In this document: positions 48,396 through 55,133 of the stretch, piece by piece
How positions within the stretch are numbered: position 1 is the first letter of the stretch
Layout of the letters: each line of letters begins with the position of its first letter
Assembly (NCBI GenBank): GCA_037414955.1
Contig: JBBEWH010000070.1
Span: forward strand, 62,001-126,000
DNA length: 64,000 nucleotides
Direction of reading: 5' to 3'
From: Phytohabitans sp037414955
Lineage (GTDB): Bacteria; Actinomycetota; Actinomycetes; Mycobacteriales; Micromonosporaceae
Notes under the pieces: generated by a model
The model's input: the letters and a program-made list of their open reading frames with translations, nothing else
What the model was told of the DNA's origin: nothing
Database searches by the model: none
Program-made: the position numbers and the translations under genes

Positions 48396-48493
48396 TCAGG
48401 GCGTGGGGCAAGTTGGGGTTTACACAATAAGGCTCTCTTTGATGTGTGTTAGATATGTTGTGTTAGACAGAGTATAACCACGCCCTGATCATG
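48391..48493. repeat. GATC palindrome copy 19, with an AT-rich insert
   Basis: Arms CATGATCAGGGCGTGG (48391-48406) and CCACGCCCTGATCATG (48478-48493) are perfect. The 71 bp between are only about 36% GC and include TTTACACAATAAG and GTGTGTTAGATATGTTGTG. It supplies stop codons to genes on both sides. Confidence 0.95.
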
Positions 48494-49079
48494 GGAGTGA
48501 GGTGCGGAGGGATTCGAGTAGCCGGGAGAGCGCGGCCCAGGTGTCGGCGAGGTCGCCGGGGTTCGCCGACTCGGCCAGCCACAGCGCCGCCTCGTTCATC
48601 GCGCCGGACAGCAGGCGGGTCAGCGGCGCCACCGGCTGGGCGGCGATCACCCCGCCGTCGATCAGGACGGTCAGCGCCTCCGCCAGGTGATTGGCGGACG
48701 TCGCCTCGTCCAGGGCGCGCCACTCGTGCCAGCCCAGCACGGCGGGGCCGTCGATCAGCATGATGCGCTGCACGTCCGGATCGAGGCTGGCGGCGAGGAA
48801 CGCCCGGCAGCCCGCGGTCAACTGAGCCCACGGGTCGTCGTGCCCCTCGGCGGCCGCGACGACCTTCTCGGCCACCTCGTGCTGCACCTCTTCCAGAACG
48901 GCGCGGAACACGTCGGCCTTGCTGTCGAAGTGGTGGTACAGCGCGCCCTTGGTGACCCCGGCGGCGCTGACGATCTGCGCCAGCCCCACGGCGCCGTACC
49001 CCAGGCTCGCGAACAGCCGCCGGCTCTCCCGCAGCAAGACCTGCCGGGTCTGCTCCCGCTGCCGCGCCCTGACGCTCAT
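48489..49079 (-). CDS. TetR-family repressor
   Basis: The 196-residue protein has an N-terminal TetR DNA-binding domain: TRQVLLRESRRLFASLGYGA, then QIVSAAGVTKGALYHHFDSK as the helix-turn-helix. The C-terminal ligand domain contains MLIDGPAVLGWHEWRAL. ATG 49079 is chosen over longer forms. It is divergent from the VOC gene, with two palindromic sites between. The stop lies in the palindrome; last codon is CCA. Confidence 0.9.
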   Translation of the reverse strand: MSVRARQREQTRQVLLRESRRLFASLGYGAVGLAQIVSAAGVTKGALYHHFDSKADVFRAVLEEVQHEVAEKVVAAAEGHDDPWAQLTAGCRAFLAASLDPDVQRIMLIDGPAVLGWHEWRALDEATSANHLAEALTVLIDGGVIAAQPVAPLTRLLSGAMNEAALWLAESANPGDLADTWAALSRLLESLRTSLP

Positions 49080-49098
49080 GGCCCTCCCCACTTTGACA

Positions 49099-49149
49099 TA
49101 CCGATGGTACGCCAGTACCGTCCTTTCGCATACCAACGGTATGCGAAAG
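49099..49149. promoter_or_regulatory. TetR-type operators between tetR and the VOC gene
   Basis: A perfect 27-bp palindrome, CTTTCGCATACC-AAC-GGTATGCGAAAG (49123-49149), ends 7 bp before the VOC start. A shorter site TACC-GAT-GGTA lies at 49099-49109 near the TetR start. Shared half-site: ATACC. Confidence 0.85.
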
Positions 49150-49156
49150 GGTGATC

Positions 49157-49573
49157 ATGGTGCTGACCAGCTTCTATCCGGTGATCTGCACGCCTAAGAT
49201 CCAGGAGTCGCGCGAGTTCTACACCGGGCTTCTCGGCTTCGAGACGACGTTCGAGGCCGACTGGTACGTGAGCCTCCGCCGGCCCGGCACACCGTCCTAC
49301 GAGCTGGCCCTGCTCGACGACGACCACCCCACGCTGCCGGCGGCCTTCCGAGCTCCGGTGCGCGGCCTGCTGCTCAACTTCGAGGTGTCCGACGTGGACG
49401 CCGAGTGGCAGCGCCTCGTCGTGGACGCGGGGCTCCCCGCCCAGCTGGAGCTACGCAGCGAGGACTTCGGTCAGCGACACTTCATCGTGGCGGACCCCAA
49501 CGGCGTCCTCATCGACGTCATCACGCCCATCGCCCCGACCGGCGCCTACGCCGACCAGTACGTCACCCCGTAA
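49157..49573 (+). CDS. VOC-family (glyoxalase/bleomycin-resistance-like) protein
   Basis: The 138-residue protein has two beta-alpha-beta-beta-beta modules: FYPVICTPKIQESREFYTGL LGFE at the start, RGLLLNFEVSDVDAEWQRLV in the middle and FIVADPNGVLIDVIT at the end. It may be a dioxygenase, glyoxalase or binding protein. GAAAGG precedes ATG 49157; the operator overlaps this region, so TetR would block it. Confidence 0.85.
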   Translation: MVLTSFYPVICTPKIQESREFYTGLLGFETTFEADWYVSLRRPGTPSYELALLDDDHPTLPAAFRAPVRGLLLNFEVSDVDAEWQRLVVDAGLPAQLELRSEDFGQRHFIVADPNGVLIDVITPIAPTGAYADQYVTP

Positions 49574-49621
49574 GAACAGGCACCTATCCGACGGCGCGCG
49601 GGTCGGCGCGTGGGTCGGGAG

Positions 49622-49667
49622 ATCTTGACGTTCTGGCGTCGCTATCACGACGCCGCGGCGTCAAGAT
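49622..49667. repeat. Inverted repeat ATCTTGACG with inner stem
   Basis: ATCTTGACG (49622-49630) pairs with 49659-49667, and GGCGTCG with CGACGCC inside. It follows the VOC gene and may end its transcript. The outer end is AGATC, a similar GATC-adjacent design. Confidence 0.7.
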
Positions 49668-49765
49668 TCAGGAGAGCGAACCTGCGCCGTGCGGCGATAC
49701 GTGGCGTTTGTTCGTACTGTCCGCAGGCGCCGCGGCGGCGCCCATCACCCGCTGCGGATGGTTGA

Positions 49766-49930
49766 TCACAGCGGGGAGGGCTGGGAGTAGACCGGGTCCT
49801 GCATGCAGGCGAGGAAGGCGAGGATGAGCGCGGCGACGATGGCCGTCCAGCGGATCAATCGACGACGCCGCCACGACGGGCGCGGCCCGGGCGTATCGGT
49901 CTCGACGCTGTCGGCGGTCTCGGCGGGCAC
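49766..49930 (-). CDS. 54-residue single-helix membrane protein
   Basis: GTG 49930 follows GGGAGGATT. The protein starts VPAETADSVETDTPGPRP, has the helix IRWTAIVAALILAFLACM and ends QDPVYSQPSPL. No family is recognised. Support is the ribosome-binding site and helix only. Confidence 0.4.
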   Translation of the reverse strand: MPAETADSVETDTPGPRPSWRRRRLIRWTAIVAALILAFLACMQDPVYSQPSPL

Positions 49931-50143
49931 GCGCGGACAATCCTCCCTGGTAGTGGGCGCGCGGCGGGATCTGGGTTGGGGGACCATCTCCCGCCGCGCG
50001 CAAGCTCCTCCGGACCGGGTGGGTGGACAGATACTGCGGGCGGTGGTCCGGGGAACCGGATGGGATCGCTCCCGATGTTGCCACCCGTCCCCCAACGGGG
50101 TGACCCCGTTAACTCAGACCTAAGGAAGACTTGTACGCCTCCC
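49931..50143. other. Intergenic stretch without a recognised gene
   Basis: No convincing coding frame. It may hold the promoter of the small membrane gene, and leads to palindrome copy 20. Confidence 0.4.
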
Positions 50144-50199
50144 CATGATCAAGGCGTCCTTCAAGTAGTTCTAACTACTTGAAGGACGCCTTGATCATG
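50144..50199. repeat. GATC palindrome copy 20 (perfect)
   Basis: Two exact 27-bp arms around CT: CATGATCAAGGCGTCC then TTCAAGTAGTT, and the mirror. It is the best reference for the family. It ends 2 bp before the histidine kinase stop codon. Confidence 0.98.
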
Positions 50200-50200
50200 G

Positions 50201-51610
50201 TTAGGAGGGGTTGCGTTGGCGGGGCCAGCGGCGGGCGCCGGGCTCGCGGGCCAGGCGCCCGACCAGGCCGAAGCGGCTGACCTGGCGGGGGGCCGCCTCG
50301 GCGTCGGCGAGCAGCATGACCACGCTGGCGCCGCCGAGCTGGGCGCGGTCGATGCTCACCGAGCCGCGCGCCTGCTGGGCCACCCGCTTGGCGATGTCGA
50401 GGCCCAGGCCCGTCGAGCCGCGGTCGCTGGCGCCGCGGCGCAGCGCCCGGTCGGGGTTCGCGATGCCGGGGCCGGCGTCGTCGACCCGCAGCGCCACGTA
50501 GCCGTCGCGCCGGGAGATCGCCACCTCGAAGGCGGTGCCCTGCGGCGTGTACCGGAACACGTTGCCGAGGACCGCGTCGAGCGCCGCGGCCAGTTCGGCG
50601 CGCGGCACGGGTACCCGGATCCGGGTGGACGCCCCGCTCACCTTGTGTGGCCGTTGCTGGTCGGTGGCGAGCTGGGCCCAGAAGACCAGCCGCTCGCGGA
50701 CCACCTCGCTGGCGTCGCAGGTGGCGCCTTCCGGCTCCGCGGCCTGCGCGGCGGCTTTGCGGCTGGTCTTGATGAGGACGTCGACCTCGCCCTCGAGCGT
50801 GACGATCGCCTGCCGGATGCGCCGGATCGTGCGGCGCCGGTCGAGCTCGGCCGCGCTGAACTCGCCGACGCTGGTGTCGTCGGAGTCGAGCGCGTCGGCG
50901 TCGAGCCGCAGGGCGGTCAGCGGGGTGCGCAGCCGGTGGGAGAGGTCGGCGACCAGTTCGCGCTCGTTGACGCGGGAGGTGGCGAGGCGGTCGGCCATGC
51001 GGTTGAACGCGTATCCGGCCTCGGCCAGCTCGCGCGGGCCGCTCGGCTGTACCCGTACCCCGGCGTCGCCGTCGCCGACGGCCATGGCCGCCTGGACGAG
51101 GCCGCGGGCGGCGGCGACCGCCTTGGCGGCGAGCCGGTCGACCACGATCACCGACGCGACGATCAGTCCCGCGACCAGGCCGAGCAGCAGCCACCAGTGG
51201 CCGCCGGCCAGGTCCGACTCCGGGATGAACACCTCGACGACGGCGGTCTCGCCGTCGAGGCGGACCGGCTGGAGGACCGCCGCGCCACCGTCGACGTCGA
51301 TGACGCGGCTCTCGGTACCCAGAGCGGTTCTCGACACCTCGGCCCGCTCGACCCGGCTGCCGTCGGCGGCCTGGTCGAGCCCGTGGACGACGGGCGCCGG
51401 ACCGGAACCGGCGGCGGCGATGGACCGTTCGACGGCGCCCCGGCCGGTGGCGACGGTGAGCGCCCCCGCGACGGCGGCGGCGCGTGTGCGCGCCGCGGCG
51501 ACCGCCTGCTCGCGGGCCTCGGCGTCCTGCTCGACGCCGAGCGGGATCATGAACGCGAGCGCCGCGATCGCGGTGAGCGCGGCGGTGACGTAGGCGAACG
51601 CCTGCCTCAG
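50201..51610 (-). CDS. Sensor histidine kinase with HAMP domain
   Basis: The 469-residue protein has a first helix at once (RQAFAYVTAALTAIAALAF), an extracellular region to about 135, a second helix (about 139-158), HAMP, and a HisKA domain with His225 in VADLSHRLRTPLTALRL. ATPase boxes are LGNVFRYTP (N), VDDAGPGI and GSTGLGLDIAKR. Homologues usually start MRQ or MRR; here the matching codon is CTG at 51610, overlapping the regulator stop (CTGA). No ATG, GTG or TTG is in place, so a CTG start coupled to the upstream gene is inferred. Confidence 0.88.
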   Translation of the reverse strand: MRQAFAYVTAALTAIAALAFMIPLGVEQDAEAREQAVAAARTRAAAVAGALTVATGRGAVERSIAAAGSGPAPVVHGLDQAADGSRVERAEVSRTALGTESRVIDVDGGAAVLQPVRLDGETAVVEVFIPESDLAGGHWWLLLGLVAGLIVASVIVVDRLAAKAVAAARGLVQAAMAVGDGDAGVRVQPSGPRELAEAGYAFNRMADRLATSRVNERELVADLSHRLRTPLTALRLDADALDSDDTSVGEFSAAELDRRRTIRRIRQAIVTLEGEVDVLIKTSRKAAAQAAEPEGATCDASEVVRERLVFWAQLATDQQRPHKVSGASTRIRVPVPRAELAAALDAVLGNVFRYTPQGTAFEVAISRRDGYVALRVDDAGPGIANPDRALRRGASDRGSTGLGLDIAKRVAQQARGSVSIDRAQLGGASVVMLLADAEAAPRQVSRFGLVGRLAREPGARRWPRQRNPS

Positions 51611-52296
51611 TCCGGTGCCACCAACCGGAAGCCCACCCCCCGCACGGTGCGCAGGTAGCGAGGCTTCGCCGCGGACTCGCCCATTTTGCGGCGTAGCCAA
51701 TACAGATGAACGTCGATGGTCTGATCCTCGCCGACCGACGGTTGCCGCCATACCTCCTCCAAGAGCTCCCGGCGGGACACCACGCGACCCGGTCGCGCCG
51801 CCAGGTAGGCGAGCAGGTCGAACTCCTTGCGGGTCAGGGCCAGCGGGACGCCGTCGAGCGCCGCGCTGCGCTCGCCGACGTCGACCCGGAGGCCGCCGAC
51901 CTCGTACACAGCAGGTTGTACGGTGCGGCTGGCCCGTCCGGCTCGACGCAGGACGCTGGTAATTCGGGCGTCGAGGTGCGCACCCGTGAACGGCTTGACC
52001 ATGTAGTCGTCGGCGCCGGCCCGCAACAGCCGCACGATCGCCTGCTCGTCGTCGCGAGCCGTGGCGATGATGATCGGGATGTCGGTGATGCCGCGCAGCA
52101 TCCGCAGCGCGTCGGCGCCGTCGAGGTCGGGCAGCCCGAGGTCGAGCACCACGAGGTCAGGGGTTTCCGCAGCGACCCTCCGCAGCGCGTCGAGGGCCGT
52201 GCCGACAGCGTGCACGGCGTGCCCGCGGTCGGCTAGCGAACGCAGCATCGCCCCGCGTACGACATGGTCGTCTTCGACCAGGAGCACGGTGGCCAT
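51607..52296 (-). CDS. Response regulator, OmpR/PhoB family
   Basis: The 229-residue protein has a receiver domain (MATVLLVEDDHVVRGAMLRS; phospho-acceptor Asp52 in VVLDLGLPDLDG; switch Lys in MVKPFTG) and a winged-helix output domain (LTRKEFDLLAYLAARPGRVV, and TIDVHLYWLRRKMG). It is the partner of the downstream kinase. ATG 52296 fits the family start. It acts as transcription factor; targets unknown, though the divergent hydrolase gene is an obvious candidate. Confidence 0.93.
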   Translation of the reverse strand: MATVLLVEDDHVVRGAMLRSLADRGHAVHAVGTALDALRRVAAETPDLVVLDLGLPDLDGADALRMLRGITDIPIIIATARDDEQAIVRLLRAGADDYMVKPFTGAHLDARITSVLRRAGRASRTVQPAVYEVGGLRVDVGERSAALDGVPLALTRKEFDLLAYLAARPGRVVSRRELLEEVWRQPSVGEDQTIDVHLYWLRRKMGESAAKPRYLRTVRGVGFRLVAPD

Positions 52297-52429
52297 GCGA
52301 AGAACCGTACTGCGCGTGGCAAGCCCCCGGCGTTCCGCCCTTCGGGACGCGGTCCGGATTTGATCCATCAGGGACCCGTGAGCCGTGATATCAAGGCATG
52401 GGCGCCGTCCGCCTGGGAAAGTGAGAGAC

Positions 52430-53791
52430 GTGAACCGCACCACGATCGCACCGACCAGTCAGGTCGGTGCCACCCCAAATCCCGACGCACTGAAAGAAGA
52501 CGATGACGCGCTCTGGCACGGTGCAGCGGCCGTGCTCGATGCCAATTGGGAGCGCGATCACACCGTACCGTCCCGCACGCTGTACCCACATCAATGGAAC
52601 TGGGACGCCGGGTTCATCGCGGTCGGCCTCGCCCACCACGATCCGGCCCGCGCCTGGCTCGACCTGCACAGCCTCTTCTCCGCCCAGTGGATCGACGGCC
52701 GGGTGCCGCACATCGTGTTCGATCCCGACGTGGCCGAGCGCGACTACTTTCCGGGCCCGGCGTTTTGGGACATCCCGGCCATGCCGGGCCGGCTCGCCGG
52801 CCTGACCACGGGCATCGTCCAGCCGCCGGTGCACGCGATCGCGGCCTGGGAGATCTACCAGCGCACGACCGACCGCGACGCCGCGCGGGCCGAGCTCGCC
52901 TGGCTGTACCCGCGGCTCGTGCACCAACAGGAGTACCTGCTGGAGCGGCGGGACGTCGGTGGTCTCGGCCTCGCCAGCATCGTGCATCCGTGGGAGTCCG
53001 GCCTCGACAACAGCCCGTCGTGGGACCACGCGCTCGCGCGCGTCCCCGTCGACCAGGAACTGCTGCGCCGGTACCGGCGGCAGGACCTCAAGGTGTCGGT
53101 GCAGTCGCACCGGCCGACGGACGCCGACTACGCGCGCTACATCGCCATCGCCGCGGGATACCGGGACGGCGGATACCTGGACGCCGGCCTGTTCGACCGG
53201 CATCCCTTCATCGTCGAATGCCCGGCCTTCAACGCGATCCTGGGCGCGGCGGAGCACGCGCTGGCGTCCCTCGCCGAGGTGGTCGGCGCCGACCCGGCAC
53301 CGCACCGGGAGCGCGCGGCGCGGATCACGTCGGCGCTGGTCGACAACCTCTTCGACCCGGCGACCGGCATGTTCCACGCGCGCGACGTGCGGACCGGCGA
53401 GCTCAGCCCGGCGCGGTGCGTCAACGGGTTGATCCCGCTGATCCTGCCCGACCTGGCGCGGGAGCGGGCCGCGTCGCTGCTGGCGGTGGCCCGGTCGGCG
53501 GCGTTCGGGTTGGATCCGCTGCCGGTGCCCAGCTACGACCGCACCGCGCCGGATCTCGACCGGTTGCGTTACTGGCGCGGACCAATCTGGATCAGCGTCA
53601 ACTGGCTGCTGTGGCGCGGGCTGCGCGGGCACGGGTTCGACACCGACGCCAAGGCGCTGCGCGAGGCCATGCTGGGGTTGATCCGCCGTTCGGGGTATTA
53701 CGAATACTTCGACCCGGTGACCGGCGAGGGCATCGGCTCGAACGCGTTCAGCTGGACCGCGGCGCTCGCGCTGGACTTGCTCGCGCACTGA
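52430..53791 (+). CDS. GH63-like glycosidase (glucosylglycerate/mannosylglycerate hydrolase-like)
   Basis: The 453-residue protein has an alpha6/alpha6-barrel glycosidase pattern: YPHQWNWDAGFIAVGLAHHD, VHPWESGLDNSPSWDHAL, RYWRGPIWISVNWLL and YYEYFDPVTGEGIGSNAFSW. These match bacterial mannosylglycerate and glucosylglycerate hydrolases of GH63, which break compatible solutes. A glycogen-debranching role is possible. Starts at 52430 and 52421 are both GTG. It has no signal peptide. A GATCTTGCACT palindrome follows its stop. Confidence 0.82.
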   Translation: MNRTTIAPTSQVGATPNPDALKEDDDALWHGAAAVLDANWERDHTVPSRTLYPHQWNWDAGFIAVGLAHHDPARAWLDLHSLFSAQWIDGRVPHIVFDPDVAERDYFPGPAFWDIPAMPGRLAGLTTGIVQPPVHAIAAWEIYQRTTDRDAARAELAWLYPRLVHQQEYLLERRDVGGLGLASIVHPWESGLDNSPSWDHALARVPVDQELLRRYRRQDLKVSVQSHRPTDADYARYIAIAAGYRDGGYLDAGLFDRHPFIVECPAFNAILGAAEHALASLAEVVGADPAPHRERAARITSALVDNLFDPATGMFHARDVRTGELSPARCVNGLIPLILPDLARERAASLLAVARSAAFGLDPLPVPSYDRTAPDLDRLRYWRGPIWISVNWLLWRGLRGHGFDTDAKALREAMLGLIRRSGYYEYFDPVTGEGIGSNAFSWTAALALDLLAH

Positions 53792-53805
53792 CCCTTTTCC
53801 TGCGC

Positions 53806-53864
53806 CGATCTTGCACTTGTCAGGGTCCAAATCAGGCATTCGGGCATGACAAGTGCAAGATCGG
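53806..53864. repeat. GATCTTGCACT palindrome, copy B
   Basis: CCGATCTTGCACTTGTCA (53806-53823) pairs exactly with 53847-53864. The loop GGGTCCAAATCAGGCATTCGGGCA is related to copy A. It lies between convergent genes. Confidence 0.95.
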
Positions 53865-53908
53865 CGGGGTTAGGCGGGGTTACGCGGGGTTAGGCGGGGT
53901 TACGCGGG
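53864..53908 (+). repeat. 10-bp tandem repeat GCGGGGTTA(G/C)
   Basis: Four copies alternate GCGGGGTTAG and GCGGGGTTAC, plus a partial fifth. The cyclopropane-synthase-like gene ends inside it; on its strand each unit carries a TAA. Confidence 0.92.
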
Positions 53909-55047
53909 AGGGTGAGGACCCAGCGGTAGGCCTGGACCATGCCGGTGTCGAAGCCTGCCGCGGAGCCCCAGAGGAAGAGGCGGAATCTTCGGTATAGGGG
54001 GTCGCCCCATCTCTCCACTACCTCCTCGCGGGCCTCGTCGAGGCGGCGCGCCCACTCGCGGCAGGTGAGGAAGTAGTTGTGGCGGTCGTCCTGGACGCTG
54101 AGTAGCTCGAACGGTGAGTGGGCCACGTGCTTCAGGTATTGGTGTAGCAGTAGTGGCGCGGAGTTGCCGGGGTAGATGTAGCGCTTCATGAACGTTGATA
54201 CGCCGTGTTTGCGGCGCATCGCGAGCGCGTCCAGGTAGACCCGGCCGCCCGGGCGCAGCAACTCGGCATACTTGCGCAGCGTCGTGCGGTAGTCGGGCAG
54301 GTGCTCGGTGACGCCCATGTTGACGATCGCGTCGTATCGCTGGTCGCTCTGGTAGCCGAAGATGTGCTGCCGCACCACCTTTACCGGCAGCCGCTCGCGG
54401 TCGAATAGGTCTAACAGGTAGCGCTCCGACTCTCGCGACAGCGTCATGGTGGTCACGTCGATGCCGCGCCGGGCCGCGTACTCCGCGAACGCGCCCCAGC
54501 CGCCGCCGACCTCCAGCACCCGGTCGCCGGGCTTGACGCCGATCGCGTCGATCGCCAGGTCCATCTTGCGGGTCATGGCGTCTTCGAGCGGCTCGTCGTC
54601 GGACGCGAACACGCCCTCGGTGTAGCAGCGGTGCCGGTGGTCGAGGAAGGTGAGAAAGAACTCGGACTCCTCGTCGTAGTGCTTCGCGATCGCGCGCCGG
54701 TCGTCTTCCTTGCGGCCGCGCAGGATGGCGGCCGGGGTGAATCGGGCGAGGAACTTGATCGGGTGAAAATCGCGGAAGAACGCCCGCATCTTGAGTGCCG
54801 CGGCGAGGTCGCCGTGCACGTCCAGCCATCCCTGGAGGTATGCCACGGCGACCGCGAACTGGTCGAGTTTGGCGAGCGCCTTGGCCCCGCGCTGATCTTT
54901 GACCTCGATGGTGAACACGGGCTCGCCGGTGCCGAACACGTGAGCCGGCGAACCGGCGCTCGCCACCGCGAACGGCACCGCCGCGTCGGTGGCGAAAAAC
55001 TCCTGGTACCTGCGCTGCAGCGCAGCAATCACGTCGATCCCTGCCAC
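53890..55047 (-). CDS. Cyclopropane-fatty-acyl-phospholipid synthase-like methyltransferase
   Basis: The 385-residue protein has a CFA-synthase layout: an N-terminal sterol-carrier-like region (VFTIEVKDQRGAKALAKLD, YLQGWLDVHGDLAAALKM) and a methyltransferase domain with HYDEESEFFLTFLDHRHRC, the SAM motif VLEVGGGWGAFAEYAA and VNMGVTEHLPDY. It would methylate unsaturated acyl chains in membrane lipids using SAM. The usual bicarbonate-binding residues were not checked one by one. Start GTG 55047. The C-terminus lies in the 10-bp repeat. Confidence 0.87.
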   Translation of the reverse strand: MAGIDVIAALQRRYQEFFATDAAVPFAVASAGSPAHVFGTGEPVFTIEVKDQRGAKALAKLDQFAVAVAYLQGWLDVHGDLAAALKMRAFFRDFHPIKFLARFTPAAILRGRKEDDRRAIAKHYDEESEFFLTFLDHRHRCYTEGVFASDDEPLEDAMTRKMDLAIDAIGVKPGDRVLEVGGGWGAFAEYAARRGIDVTTMTLSRESERYLLDLFDRERLPVKVVRQHIFGYQSDQRYDAIVNMGVTEHLPDYRTTLRKYAELLRPGGRVYLDALAMRRKHGVSTFMKRYIYPGNSAPLLLHQYLKHVAHSPFELLSVQDDRHNYFLTCREWARRLDEAREEVVERWGDPLYRRFRLFLWGSAAGFDTGMVQAYRWVLTLPRNPA

Positions 55048-55133
55048 ACCGGCAATCTACCGCTGCACGGCCCCCCTCGGGTGGCTCTATAGCATGGCGG
55101 GGGTTACTACTGAACACACCTGAGGAGATCACC

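Noticed and set aside
55048..55133. T-box leader of thrS
   Set aside because: Only 86 bp lie between the divergent starts and no specifier or T-box sequence is visible.
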